This document shows positions 1 to 12,671 of a stretch of 64,000 nt of DNA, one piece after another. The position numbers and the translations under genes were made by a program. The DNA is from Theobroma cacao (taxonomy: Eukaryota; Streptophyta; Magnoliopsida; Malvales; Malvaceae): the NCBI RefSeq assembly GCF_000208745.1, contig NC_030856.1:18681260-18745259 (forward strand). Direction: 5' to 3'. The number at the start of each line of letters is the position of its first letter. Within the stretch, counting starts at the first letter, position 1. The notes beneath the pieces were generated by a model. The model was given only the letters and a program-made list of their open reading frames with translations. It was not told the DNA's origin and made no database searches.

Positions 1-1559
1 CAAAATAAATTATATAAACTTTAATTTTGGTTAAAATTACCATAAAGGATATTGAGTGTTATCTTCAATCACCTAATAAGCTATAATATAATGCTTCAAG
101 TTTATATATAATTTCAAATGTTAAAATCAAATAAATCAATAAAGAAATAGAATAATTCTCAAACTTATATAGTATCAATAGGTATTAGATTTTTGTTAAT
201 CTAGCAAGCAATCGGATCATGATGCATTAATTCTAAAAAAAAAAAAAGAGAAAAGAGAAATGATGTATTTAACACTAAAATCCTTATTAGTGAACAAGAA
301 AAAAAAACTTTTAAATAGTATCTAAATGCATTTTTAAATTTTAGATTTTTTTATCTTAATCTTTGTAAGAACACAAAAATTCTAGATTTTGATATTCTGT
401 TGTTGGGTCTTCTGTTTTTTTCTAAACGCAGTTTTGAATTTTAGATTTTTTTTCTCTTAATCTTTGTAAGAACAAAAAATTCTAAATTTTTGATATTCCA
501 TTATTGGTTTTTCTGTTTTTTTAGTAGTTTTTATAGAAAGAGATAAATGAGAGGAAAATCGCGATTGACATTGAAAAATGGTAATTTGCAGAGGGAAAAA
601 GAGGAGAGGGACATTGATTGAGAGTTTTTAAAAAATTAATATGTTTTTAAAATAAGAGAAGATAAAACTTCTCCTTAGAGTTTTTCTTTAAGCTTTTTTT
701 TTGTAAAAATTTATTTTTTAAAAAATTTATTTTTATTTAAAGCTTATCAAAAAAATCATATTTGGTTTGGTTTTGCTTTTAAGAGATAATATTAACAATA
801 AAATAAAAACTAAAAAAAAGGCACTTAGAATGCCTTCTATTTCTCTTCTCTTACTATGCAATCAAAACAATAAACACCAACCTCTTTCCTACTAATGGAA
901 AGTGTATTTAGCAATAATAATAATAATAATAATATTACATTTTTGAATGAGAAAAAATAAGAGATTACAAGAGAAGTTTAGCATGATATTTTTTTCTTAA
1001 GAAAAAGCTGGTTGGCTTGATACTTTAAGGACATGTTTGGTTGGAAGAATAACAAATCCATTCCTCCCTTATTTTTAGGTTCTCGTTCTCCCTTGTTACC
1101 TCATTTGATTGATTTTTTAACCAAATAATCGCCATTTTCAGGACCCTACGTAATTAGAGTCAAATATTTTTGAACAAAAAAATTCTCTCATTTTAAGACA
1201 TTACTAAATAAGCTTAATTAACATAAATTATTAAATTATTAATAATAAAGTACTAATCTTAAGTAATATTATAACAAATTATTAATAATATATTATTATC
1301 GAGATATTAATTAGTTAAAATTATTAATGATAATTATTAATAATGTAATAATGAAATGTTTCATCGATAAAACCCTTATTTTTTGTAGTAAAAAATGCTA
1401 CACTATCACAAATATTTTTAATTGTATTGTCTATTATTAATAATTCATTGTTCACGACAAAGATTTAAAATATGTGCAAAACATCTCATGTAAGAATTTT
1501 TCCAATAAGTAAAAGTTTAGAATACAATTTATCCGCTATGATAAAAATTATCCCATTAT
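1..1559. other. AT-rich intergenic DNA, no gene seen
   Basis: I see no reading frame with recognisable content on either strand. The sequence is very AT-rich, with homopolymer runs (poly-A near 234-247) and an (AAT)n microsatellite at about 913-933. The right part may contain decayed downstream sequence of the hAT relic that follows, but I could not align it to anything. Confidence 0.6.
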
Positions 1560-2532
1560 CAAAGCTGGAATTATTCAATGGTCATAGAAACTTTGATCTT
1601 TGTAGTCCTTTGAGTCAAGGCAGTTATCAGTTCTTAAAATATCCATAGTGTGAGGTAAGCACATAAATAAACTTACATGTTTTAAAAATAACATTAACTG
1701 ATTTGCTAATAGTTTGTTCATAACCTTTCTAAAGGAATATCCATAGTGTGAGGTGTACCACATTCAAAAGAAATAAAAAAAAAATTGTTTGCTTTAAGAC
1801 ACAACTATGCAACAACCAAGAGGTGCTACTAAAATGAGCAGTGATGGATATATAACCTTCCTTTTGTTTTGAAGTCTACATATTTGTTGAATTGCTATTC
1901 AACTTCTTAGCTTCTCAAATATAAAGCTTGAGAATGTTCTTTTTAATCACCTTGCGAGAAACCATCTTTAAAAGGGGTCGAGGACTAATAACAAACCTCC
2001 TAAAACCAACACGATCAACCATAGAGATAAGATACTCATGCAATCCTACAATGTAGAAAAAGCTAATTGGTTTCTTCAAATGTCTTGATCAAATGTGACA
2101 TTTCAAATGGGAACTTCCACTCGCTTTTCTCCTCCACACTGATTTGCTTTTGCCTTTCAAAGCATGCTTAATATTTTTTTTTTGCTTGAATAAGAATCCA
2201 CGTGATTATTTTTATAGATGTTGTTCTATTCTTGCTATTGGCCGTAAGAATAGCTTTGCAATAATTGCAAATTATCGAATATTCTCCATTTACATTTTTC
2301 TTTTTGAAACGATCTGAACCTCCCAAGTTAATTTGTGAGAACGTTTCTTACTTGAGTCACCTATTGGAGGTGTAATTGAAGTAGGCGTAGTTGGAAGTGG
2401 GCTAGAAGGCACACTAAGAGCATGTATCGGTGTGTGTCCTGAACTTTTCCATACATTCACTGAATATGTAGTGGTTGTTTTCTTCTAATTTTGATCAACA
2501 ATCTCAATCCCAACATTTTTGGTCGTTGACAT
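1560..2532 (-). pseudogene. Degenerate hAT-superfamily transposase (BED zinc-finger type)
   Basis: This is the relic of a cut-and-paste DNA transposase of the plant hAT (Ac / RICESLEEPER-like) group. Read on the minus strand, an ATG at 2532-2530 opens a serine/proline/threonine-rich N-terminus. Then come pieces typical of the BED zinc-finger region (about 2090-2340), the conserved block around 'GLHEYLISMVDRVGFRRF' (about 1990-2075), and a block ending 'TSKQKEGYISITAHF' (about 1840-1880). The conserved Trp in that last block is replaced by a TAG stop (plus coordinates 1876-1878). A cysteine/histidine-containing piece continues to about 1570. Several frame changes and stops separate the blocks, so it cannot encode a transposase. 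The C-terminal dimerisation domain was not found, so the copy is probably truncated. The family call rests on motif recognition by eye. Terminal inverted repeats were not identified. Confidence 0.72.
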
Positions 2533-3245
2533 TTTTCAGAAGATCTATAAACGAATTAAATTATACAATTAAATAAAAATTAAAAAAGGAAATCAATTCC
2601 CAATCTTAGAATTTACATTAAGTACAAACAACATAATCATATTCTTTATTTTGAAGTCTCTAACAAATATTACAATATTTAGTCAGCATAATTCATGGAG
2701 GTGTAAATTATTTAGCAAGGTAAAAAAATTTTAATTAATGCAAAACCAAATTGATCATAGCCAGCTTTTGATTAATAAAAATCCGAATAATAGATTCATG
2801 AAGCATTTTCAAGCAATTAATAATAAATCTAACAAGCAACTTGATTCCACAATTTGCGTAAGGAATTGACACTACTTAATAATAAATTATTTTATGTTCT
2901 AAATTTGGCTAAATTGAAAAATATTTTGGTTGTAAAGGTTAGTTACCTAAGTTCGATTCTCTTTGCAAAAGTTTTACTTATTTACATTTTAAGTTGACTA
3001 TATTTATTTTTTACTAAATGTTTGATTTGGGATCAAAGTTTTTGGGTTTTTGTCAATTTAGGGTGAAATGTTTCAATTATAACAATCAAAGGCAAAATAT
3101 TTTTAATTTCTTACAATTAAAGATTAGGGTGAGAAGTGTCTGACGCGTGTAGGATACGAGTATGATGTAGAGGTTGATTTGGAAGGATAAAATATAGAAA
3201 GATAGTTTTATCAGAAAATTTTTTCTATCAAGTCAAAAGAGTTCA
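2533..3245. other. AT-rich non-coding DNA
   Basis: No coding content, RNA gene or clear repeat boundary is visible. It may include the 5' flank of the hAT relic, since the ATG lies just to its left on the minus strand, but no hAT terminal repeat could be placed. Confidence 0.5.
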
Positions 3246-3352
3246 AATTATGACGTAGCGTGTAACAACTTTTTTATCATGACGTATAACAACTACATTT
3301 TTCAACATAACGTGTAATAATTAAATTTTCAATATGACGTGTAACAATTCTT
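3246..3352 (+). repeat. Short degenerate tandem array, four copies of an ACGTGTAACAA-type motif
   Basis: A motif close to ATGACGTGTAACAA recurs four times at about 27-30 bp spacing (near 3249-3270, 3279-3293, 3306-3320 and 3333-3349), separated by T-rich spacers. The first copy carries a small insertion and the others differ by one or two bases. Each contains an ACGT-like core. The array has no neighbouring gene. Its role, if any, is unknown. Confidence 0.6.
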
Positions 3353-3360
3353 AATTTGGA

Positions 3361-5079
3361 AATAAGAAGGACGTCGCCCTTTAATAGACAGAGAATCTAC
3401 AACAATATTTGAAACTCCTCAGAAGCTGTGTAGGTTTTTATAGGCAATCTACCTCAGAAACTGTATTTTGTCTCAAATGTATGGATACATGTTCATGATG
3501 TATTGATACATTTAGCCTAGAAAGGGTTTTTGATGAACATATATCGATACATACTCATAATGTGTTAGATTTGGTTTGTAGTGTATGCTTGTGATTGTGT
3601 AACTTATGGATTTCAAAAATTTTCTATCTATGGAAGCAATTTATCCAAGTTACACAAGTGGAAATTCACAATCGTAGATCATCAAAATTAAATAATAATC
3701 ACATCAATATAAAATAATGAAAAGTAAGAGATGTTACCTACTTTGTGATAGGGATATATTTTATTATGTTTTCATAGTGAATTGTAGTAAATTCACCACC
3801 ACACCAATTGTTGGAATTCTTGACCGGTTTGAATTACCACTTATTCTTTAAGAATTTTTCAATTTCGAACCTAAAGTGGGCTAGGTATGGAATACTTTTC
3901 AAGATGGTAACTAGAAAGTTTTCTCTCTATTTCTTCTATGCAATTTTTCTTTACACTTGTAGAAAATTGTTAGAGCAAGTAAAAACCTAGAGAGAAAGAT
4001 AGAGGAATTTGGCTATCTCAAAATAGGGTGGTTAGGGTTTTGGCCAAAATCACATATTTATAGTATGATTTTCGACCCTATAAAATTAAAAGAGATATTT
4101 CTCTCTTAAAACTCCTTTTAATTTAATTAATTGACTAATTCAAATTAAGTTAATATTTTCCACCTACAATTATAATTAAATAATCATTTATTTATTTAAT
4201 TATAATTGCTAGCCCATGTCAAATTCGGATTATTCTATTTTATTATTATCAATCTTTACTTAAAAAGAATTAATAATAATATAAGGAAATCCTAAACACA
4301 CATGGAGTAATATAATTATGTCATAATTATAATTAATTATAAATAAAGAATTAACAATTTTAATTCTTATATTTATAATTAAATATATTCCATTATTAAT
4401 TTTATTTATAAATCAATAATTATGTTAATAAATGTTTTTCTATAAACAAATATTTCTATATTAAGATAATTTTGACTTACTAAAAATAATATGATTAAGA
4501 CAACTCTTGTCTCAATTAACTCGCATATACTCATGTTTATAATTAAAAACATTATATGCACCTTGTCTAAATTAAGACAACACTTAGTTACCAAATTTGA
4601 AATTAATCTTCATAAATAATTACACATGCATTCCATCTTGAACGAGTTGAACTCTACGAAGCTAAGTGGGGAATCACATTAGATGTGGATATTTCAAACT
4701 CCAATAAACATAGAGTAATCTTTTAATCTCATTAATAATAATTCTAGTTTATTAACCATGGAATCAATCCACCATAGATTCATGGTTGTACTCTTGTATT
4801 ATCTAAAGTTACGAGAAGTATCCAAAATGTAAAATTTAATATTGGTTTGTCTAATTACAAACGTTATGTTATGAACCTTCATAGTCATCTAATGACAAAA
4901 AATGACTTCACCGTTTTAACTTTAATGTCAATTTTGTCCCCTAATCTCAGATTTCATCCAATTGGTGATCCAATATTCAAGATTTAATCTTTTAAGTATT
5001 AAGATATGATGAGTAGCTAATTCATCAATCTACTAGACCTAGATTAAATCACCAATCCCAAATTGTTCTTAAAAGTTAG
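3361..5079. other. AT-rich repeat-like DNA, possibly an old LTR or UTR remnant
   Basis: No coding content. The text of this stretch (a run of 'acatgcattccatc', 'gtggggaatcacat', 'ccatagattcatgg' type phrases between about 4620 and 4990) resembles long non-coding LTR sequence of plant retrotransposons. I could not find paired termini, a primer-binding site or a target-site duplication, so the assignment to an element is an impression only. The small reading frames here look like chance. Confidence 0.35.
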
Positions 5080-6219
5080 CTAAGTTCTTTAGGTTAGGAT
5101 TTAGTTACATTTAGTTATATTTGTAATTAGTTTATTTTTATTAAATTATTTTATTTTATGCTAATTTTATATTTATTTGCCTCAGTTTAGTTATTATTTA
5201 TTAGTTTTTATATTTTTGTAGGATTCTAGAAGAATAAGGCTTAATTGGGTGAAGAAAGGTGTTTAAGGAGTTTGGGCCCTATATGTACATGTCACGGTAT
5301 TTTAACCATAACTCTCATTCCAAAACTCAAAATAATGTTATTCTTAGACCATTGGAGAGCTAAGAGATAGAGCTACAGCTTTTTTGAAAATCACTTTGCC
5401 CATTTCTACCTTGAGGATGGATAAAACCACAGTTGAATTTGATAGAGTGTAATAGTTAGCAAGAGAAGGCATGAAGTAAATGGAGCGTCGCGGCTTAGAT
5501 AGGGTATGCCACGGTGTCGAGCTAGAAAACTTGAAGAAACAAGGCGAAAAAGAGCGCTCTGCGGGCTGACTAAGTCTATATTGGGCCTTACACTTATTCT
5601 AAGCCCATATTAGGAGTTTTAGGCTAAAATAGTTTAGTTTTGGTATAATTAGGTTAATTTAGGCTATAAAAATAGTTAGCTTAAGGAGAAGTTAATCACA
5701 CACACATTGAGGAGAAATCCTGAGAGAGATTCAAGAAGTTAGAAGTTAAGAGTGAAGATTGAAGATCAAGGCTACAAAAATATTTATTTTCTTCTTCTTT
5801 AGCTTTTATTTTCTTGTTACTCTTGATGGCTAAACTTCATATGTTTTTATTTACTTTTGCAACTATGTTTAGCTAAATTTATTTTTCTAGGATTGCAATT
5901 GAACTCACATGTAATTTAAATTTTTAATCTCTTTCTAGATTATTTCCAGTCGGAGAGAATTGTTTATTCCAATTTATTTTTAACCCTTTTAATTGCTTGA
6001 TCACCAATTAAATCGATCTAGAAACCTAAACAAACTTGAGAAATGGATTTTAGTCTAGACTAAAATTGGAATAGCATATGATCATATTTATTTGATTATG
6101 TGAATAAATTGATTTGCGTATAGGATAGGAATATACTTATATGTCGTATGTAACCTGATTAAAGCCTGAACTTAATTATACTATTTTAATTTCAATTCGC
6201 ATAAGAATATAGTGTTTTG

Positions 6220-8118
6220 TTTTTTTTTTTAAAAAAAAGCTAGAATAACTCTCTAGCCCAGCTCCCTATTTAACTTTGATTAATACTCAGAAAATAAAGT
6301 ACATTATGGAGGGGGACATAAACCTTACCTCCGAAAATAAATTGAAAAATAAAAAACCTAAGAAAATATTACTCTCTTATCATTTATTTTCCTTGTGTAT
6401 AGGAGAAGCGATATATTTCTTTTACAATGATCTAATGTGCAAAAGTAAAATAAAATTCCAAAGAGAGATATTATTTTCCTTGCAAATTTTAATAATGCTA
6501 TGGGAAATAATATTACTCTTTTACAATAAGCCAACATTAAAAAATAAATAAGGAGAACTACTCCCTTACATTTATTTGAACCTAACATATGGTAAGTTCA
6601 TTTTATCTAATTTTAAGATGCCATTTAGCTCACCTTCAGCTTGATGAAAAACGCTGTGTCCTCTATGTGAGTGGCCTTGATTAGATAAAAAATCTACTGT
6701 TTCGTTACCCTTATGATGGATATGAGTGATTCGGTAGTTGAAGTGTTATAAACATTTTCTAATGGAGGCAAGAATATACCGAATATCATAAGATCAATGA
6801 GTACCTTGGGCTATCATATGGACAATCACCTTTGCATCCATTTCAATCCATAAAGTATGATCATTATAATCTCGACACAGGAAACTCTTTGAAGAGCAAG
6901 TACTTTAGCTTTCATTGAATGTTTGTACCAAAATTTTTAGAGAAGGCAAAATTAAGTTTACTTGTGTTATGTCTCACTACACCATCTCCTGTTGCATTTT
7001 GACAATTATCTCTCAAACTCCCATCTATATTTAATTTAATTTCAGACTTACCTGGTTTCAACCATGTGATTATTTATGGTGGAATAAGGATAGGTTAATT
7101 CGACAGGGAAACACTCCACTACTTCGCAATCTGCATGTCCCCTTCCATTGTGCGTGCGTATAAGATTTCCTTTATAAAGCTACATCAACAACTTCATGAT
7201 CTGCCATATAACTCGCTGTTGATAAACACCTAATTACCTATGCTTAGAGTCATTCCTTTCAACCTATAAAAATCAACATATAAATGTTTGTAATAAAACA
7301 CGAAAATGTCTCTGCTTTGCATAGTCGCGTGAGTAATACCAAGCCCATAAAATGTGCAAAATATTACGTGGTCATTCAATCGACACTTGAAAAAATTGTG
7401 AAAATTATTTCCACACATGCCTTGCTGCAGGACTTTCCAAAAGCACATGTAATGGTGTCTCTTCAAATCTACAACACTGACATTTTCAAGCCATTTGGAA
7501 GCCATTTGCCTTTAATCTTATATCAATAGGGAACTAGTTATGTATAACTCTTCAAAAGAAATGAAATAGTCAAAGGAATACTTCTATGCTGAATTAAATC
7601 ATAGGCATTATTTTGAAGTTGTTTCTGACAAATTAATTCCCACGTAGTTTTAGTAGAAAAGATCCCATTAAAAGTATGGATCCAGTATGCTACATCATCG
7701 TTGTCATATTCTATTGGGATTTCAATAAGATTTGCTACCATGCAATTAGGTAAATAGCATTTTAATTTCTCCACATTCCACTTGTCATCTTTATAAAAGT
7801 AATGAACTTTAATAGAAAAATGCAACTGGGAAGAGAAAGAATTTACCAAAGGCGTATTTCCCATCCAACAATCATGCCAAAAAATTAAGTCTCCTTTGCC
7901 AATTTTCCAATGTATATCCTCCTTTGCAATTCGACAACCACGTTATAAGCTTTTACAAATCTAAGAATCATGAATTTTTTCATTCACCTGCATAGGCACT
8001 TGTCCACCACAATATTTTTGTTTCATGAATCTAGCCCAAAGACTATTGGAACTACGAAATGACCACCAACGCTTTATATTAAAAGCTCCAAAAATATCCA
8101 TTAAGCTTCTAATTTCTA
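6220..8118 (-). mobile_element. 5'-truncated LINE inserted in the Athila-like 5' LTR
   Basis: A perfect 9-bp duplication AGTGTTTTG flanks this insert (6211-6219 and 8119-8127). The left end is a T run (6220-6230), which is the poly-A tail of an element lying on the minus strand. The other end falls in the middle of the ORF2 reverse-transcriptase region, so the copy is 5'-truncated, as usual for target-primed insertion. The uninterrupted 3' LTR at about 47430-47450 shows the empty site. Confidence 0.9.
6590..8118 (-). pseudogene. LINE ORF2 C-terminal remnant: RT tail, zf-RVT region and RNase H
   Basis: On the minus strand this reads, in order, the segment after the RT core (about 7865-8118), the region typical of the zinc-binding domain of plant LINE reverse transcriptases ('FSTKTTWELI', about 7538-7864; 'FWKVLQQGMCGNNFHNFFKC', about 7420-7460) and an RNase H-like domain (about 6640-7070) with a 'WIEMDAKV' stretch. 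Several frameshifts and stops separate the pieces. The product would be the C-terminal third of an ORF2 polyprotein that copies and inserts LINE RNA. The same domain order occurs in the LINE at 19901-22387, and the two share recognisable protein blocks. Confidence 0.8.
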
Positions 8119-8528
8119 AGTGTTTTGGTTAAAGTAGATATCTTTATAAGAGACTCGGGAGAGCATTATAAATAATTGAGGACTCTAGGTTAGCAATTCA
8201 ACCCATTAGAGTAAAAGTAAGAAAGAGAGGTAAGATTTAAATGAAGTGTGAGGGATATTGTAATCCTAGGCTTTTCTAATTCGATTTATATTCCATTATA
8301 TCTTTGCTTAGATTTTTAATTAGTGTTAATTAGTTTAGTTTTAGTTGATTAGTTTTTAGTTAAATTAGTTATTAAATATTTTATTGTTTGAACAAAATTA
8401 AATTGTTTTAATTTTAGAACTTAGTAATATTCTAGATGAATTCTTTGTGGGATTAATACTTTACTTACCAATATATTATTTGTTCCATACGTATACTTGC
8501 GTAGGTAGAATTTTAACTGAGAAGTTTT

Positions 8529-8546
8529 TGGCACCGTTGTCGAGGA
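8529..8546 (+). promoter_or_regulatory. Primer-binding site, tRNA-Asp type (degenerate)
   Basis: TGGCACCGTTGTCGAGGA lies just inside the 5' LTR. It differs at a few positions from the complement of the 3' end of plant tRNA-Asp, the usual primer of Athila/Tat elements (consensus beginning TGGCGCCGTTGCCGGGG). The match fixes element orientation as plus. Confidence 0.8.
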
Positions 8547-8674
8547 TTTGTTTTATAGAATTTTTTCTAATACTAATACCAAGAAAATTTTGTTTTAATT
8601 CAAACCTTATTTTATTTATTTATTTATTTTTCTTGTTTTCAGGCATCTTTGGTCATCGTATGTGAAAGAGGAAC

Positions 8675-11600
8675 TTGAAACATATTCCTTGTGATCCAGA
8701 GATAGAAATAACTTTTAAAAGACTTCGAGGGGAAAATTTGCAAGTTCAAACTCTAAATCAAACAATGGCTGAAGATAATAATAATAATCATTGTAACAAA
8801 GTTGGCATTCAGATTCTTGAAGAGAACAAAGCTTTGGGAATTATGATGTGCCCTTCTTGCAAGGCTTATACTAAAGCATTAGAAGACCTTTTATCAATGC
8901 AAACAATTTTGAGATTAAGCCTACTTACATTCAGATGATTCAGTTTTCTGTTCAGTTTGGTGAGTTACCTAATAATGATCCTAATTCTCACTTGGTTAAT
9001 TTCTTGAAATTCTACGATACTTTCAAATATAATGGGGTGACTGATGATACTATTAGACTTAGACTCTTTTCGTTTTCATTGAGGGATAAGGCAAAGAGTT
9101 GGTTGAATTCACTACCCACTAGATCTATTACTACATGAGAGGACTTAGCTAAAAAATTCTCAGCAAAATTCTTTCCACCTGCAAAGACTAGAAAGTTGAG
9201 GAATGATACAACTTCATTCACACAATTTGATGGTGAATCCTTATATGAGGCTTGGGAACAATTTAAAGGTTTGCTTAAAAGATGTTTGCACCATGGGCTT
9301 CCTCAATGGCTTCAAGTTCAGACATTTTATAATGGGTTGGTTAGTTTAATTTTATCTACAATTGATGCCATTACTGGTGGAGCATTGATGGGTAAGAATC
9401 CTGATGAAGCTTATAATTTGTTGGAAGATATGGCATCCAATAATTATCGATGGCCTTTCGAAAGGTTTGGTTCTAGAAAAGTTACGGATGTTTATCAAAT
9501 TGATGCATTGAATGCCTTCACTGCACAAATAGCTGCATTGACAAAAGATTATACACAATGGGAGTTAATGCTTGTCCAAAACTCCTTTATAACTTGTGAT
9601 TTGTGTGAAGATTGCCATTCAAGTGATCAATGTCCATCTAATCCTAAATCAATTTAGTTTTTTGGGAACTTCAATAGGTAGAAAATAACCCATACTCCAA
9701 TACTTATAATTCTGGTTGGAGGAATCATCCAAACTTCTCATAGAATAATAACCCAAGACCTTCAAATCCAAGGACAAATCATTGTCCTAGCTTCATATCA
9801 TGAGCAATACCTCACATCCTTGAGAAAAAGACTACTATAAAGGAGATGTTCATGCAATTATGACAAAAAATGACGCCATCATTCAGAATTAAACAGCACA
9901 AATTCGCAATCTTGAGATTCAAATAGAACAAATTGCTAGTTCCATAAATAATGGACCCCAAGGTGTTGTCAATTTTGCACATGCAAGTATACGTATCGAA
10001 CAAGTAATATAGTGATGAAGTAGAGTATTGTTTCCACAAAGATTAGTTCTTAAATTTTTTACTAAGTACTAAAATCTTATAACAAATCACTATTATTTAA
10101 GTAATCAAAATTTACAGAAATTAATTAAAACAAAATTAAAATGAACACTAAATTAACTAACAAACTAAATAAGTTGAGAACAATAGTATATTAAAGACCT
10201 AAGATTATGAGTTCATTCAACATTTCATCTGAGACTAGTTTTTCTTGTTATTTATCTTTCCTAGGTGGTTTTACTAACCTAGAATCCAAAGCTATGGACA
10301 AGTCTCCATTGAGTTGCTTGTACAAATACCTAACTTAATTAGTTCACTATATGTCTATAGGAATTAATTAAATTAAGTTCATTAAACAAGTGTCCTAATG
10401 TGGCTATGTATGGCAATTGGCGTATGTTTACTCGAATCGTGAATCAGATCACCTAAGTGACATGAACATACACTATTCAAACCTTATTCCAATCTAAAGT
10501 CTCTCTGTTGAGTCTCAATTAGATTCACAAATTAGTTAATTGTTGGCCAAGCAATCAAAAGCATTAAGAACATATTTGAATAAGCAAAACAATACCCATT
10601 CATGATAAATAAAAGAGAAACTAATATTCAAACTACATGTTGAAATCCACCACAATCCTAGAAAGATAATTTAGCTCAAAATTACAAATAAAAACAACAT
10701 TCAAAGAAATTTAGCCATGAATCCAAGTCCAAGAAAATAAGAAAAACATAAAAGTAGAGAAAGAAACTAATTATTGAAGCTTTATGATCTCCATTCTCTC
10801 TCAAATTCTCTTTTTTTCTTGATTTGTTCTTAGCTCCAAATCTCTAGAGTAGTTACTTTTTGCCTCTTCCTTAAAACCTTTGAAAAAGGTCTCTTAAATG
10901 GGCTCCAAGTAACCAAATTTTCAAAATCTTGTCAACTTTTATTTTTGAAAAATCGTCTAGGGCTGTAACACTAAGCCATCTGGAAAATGTGGTGTGCTTC
11001 CTTTCACCAGCGTTGCAACCTAGTTCTCCCAGTGCTGTGGTGGTCTATTAAATTCAAACATGATTTTCACCTTTATTTGGTATGAACTGGGCAAAGTGAT
11101 AAACATGAAAATTTTAGCCATGTCTCTTAAATTTCCAATGGCTTAAGAATCATGTCAATTGGACTTTGGGATTGAAAGATAAACTCCAAATACCGTATCA
11201 TGTTTAGTGCATGCATACTACTATAGTGCTCCAACTTAGACAAATATTTTGACCACGATCCACTCCGAACTAGGAAAAGTGGCCAACATAAAAGTTGTAG
11301 CCTAGTGGTCTAAGAATCACTTCATTTGAAGTTCGTTAGAGAGAGATATGGTCAAAATACTACAACATATACGAATGAAACCATCACCATACTTGCACGG
11401 ATTTTCATCAAGTAAGCCTTTTTCATTAAATTTCCTACAAAAGAAATAAAAGAAACCAACAATAATTGCTCTTAAAGTAATTTAAAGCAAAATAACATAA
11501 AATTTAACTAAAATAACTTAACTTAACTACTCAACATGTAATCAAACTTTAACAAAAAAGACACCTAAAATGCTACAATCCAAACCTAAAATCTCAAAAA

Positions 11601-12102
11601 TCTAGCAACTTAAGCCTCCAAAATGTGTCAAAATAACTTTATATAATAGAGTTATCACAAGGTGCCTTGCCAAGTGGAACTCAAGTCAATCCTAAAGGTA
11701 AGGAACAATGTAATTCAATTATCCTCAAGAGTGGAAAAGAAGTTGAAGGGGATAGTGAAAAATCAACTAAATCTTTAAAAGAGCATGAGGATGATGAAAA
11801 GGTAATTGTTGATAAAAAAAGATGTAGCAAAAAAGAAAGATGATAGGAAAGCTAAAAATCAAGTGAAGTCTCAAGCAAATTATCCTCTACCACCATTCCC
11901 ACAAGGGTTTTATCAACAAAAGCTTGATAACCAGTTTGAAAAATTTCTCAATGTCTTCAAGAAACTCCATATAAATATTCCTTTTACTGAAGCTTTGGAA
12001 AACATACCAAGCTATGCTAAGTTCTTGAAAGACATCCTAACCAAGAAGAAGAAACTAGAACCTTTGAAACAAATGCTCTTACTGCGGAGTGAAGTGCGAT
12101 AA
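8675..12102 (+). pseudogene. Athila-like gag, broken and interrupted by a solo LTR
   Basis: Gag forms the particle that packages retrotransposon RNA. The N-terminal piece (8675-8938) has a 'DPEIEITFKRLRGE' signature. The capsid (retrotrans_gag) region follows at 8935-9657 with 'GVTDDTIRLRLFSFSLRDKAKSWLNSLP' and 'HHGLPQWLQVQTFYNGL' blocks (shown in part), and the C-terminal part resumes after the insertion (11660-12102) with 'FKKLHINIPFTEALE'. A 1-bp frameshift lies near 8900. A TGA at 9136-9138 replaces a conserved Trp, another frameshift lies near 11810, and a stop closes the frame at about 12100. The reading frame crosses the insertion site cleanly if the solo LTR is removed. No translation start upstream of 8675 is evident. 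Confidence 0.85.
9967..11657 (-). mobile_element. Reversed solo LTR of an Athila-type element, inserted in gag
   Basis: This 1.7-kb non-coding insert splits gag. The pre-insertion text CAAGGTG is present on both sides (9959-9965 and 11658-11664), with one extra base at the left. Read on the minus strand it starts TGATAACTC and ends TTGACA, giving the TG...CA ends of an LTR. Its internal phrases, such as the block around 'tttctaggattg' and 'tacgtatacttgc', match those of the Athila-like LTR that surrounds it, in the opposite orientation. It has no internal region or second LTR, so it is a solo LTR left by recombination. The duplication is longer than the usual 5 bp, so the exact boundaries are uncertain by one or two bases. 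Confidence 0.72.
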
Positions 12103-12122
12103 TTCAAAATAAGCTTCCACCA

Positions 12123-12626
12123 ATGCTTAAGGACTCAAGAAGTTTTTCTATCCCTTGCATTTCTAAAGCTTTGTGTGATTTGGGGGCTGGTGTTTCAATT
12201 ATGGCTTTGTCAATTGCTAAGAAAGTTGGACTTGATGAGATACAACCTTCAACTATTTCTTTACAATTAGTAGATAGAACGATCAGGTACCCTATTGGAA
12301 TTATTGAAGATGTGTTGGTTAAAGTTGGGCATCTCTACATTCTAGTGGACTTCATTGTGCTTGAAATGGAAGTGGACACTAAAATTTCTTTGATCTTGGG
12401 ATGATCATTCTTGGCTACTGCAAGCACAATCATTGATGGAAGAAAAGGCAAGACAACTTTTAAAGTTGGAAAAGAGGTAGCCGAGTTTAATATTTTCAAT
12501 GCAATCAAGTATCCATATACAAATTGTTGCTATAAAGTGGATTTAGTTCATGAAGACAAAGGTAAGCCTGTTTCTCCACCTATTAGTGAGCAAGCACCAA
12601 TCTTTGAGTTTAAGCCACCACCTTGA
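12123..12626 (+). pseudogene. Athila-like aspartic protease region
   Basis: The protease would cut the Gag-Pol polyprotein. The reading frame shows the active-site block 'ALCDLGAGVSIMALS' (about 12169-12215; the family usually has DLGAS) and the flap and C-terminal part, ending 'ISLILG' and then 'FLATASTIIDGRKGK' after a TGA at 12402-12404. A stop also separates it from the gag end near 12100. Downstream, a proline-rich linker (to 12626) precedes the place where RT should start. The RT, RNase H and integrase core are absent and the sequence passes to the integrase C-terminus within about 60 bp. Confidence 0.8.
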
Positions 12627-12671
12627 CATGTTAGACCCAAGCAGTTGTTGAAGGAGAATCCTCCACCACCA

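Larger units (their letters stand above)
5080..8517 (+). repeat. 5' LTR of the Athila-like element, split by a LINE
   Basis: The LTR runs from about 5080 to 6219 and resumes at 8128 after a LINE insertion. The interrupted site reads straight through in the 3' LTR near 47430-47450. The left edge was placed by comparison with the related reversed solo LTR at 9967-11657, whose sequence keeps matching in character some 130 bp upstream of the part shared with the 3' LTR. The end is placed near 8517, about 11 bp before the primer site. Its terminal CA is not preserved. Confidence 0.7.
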
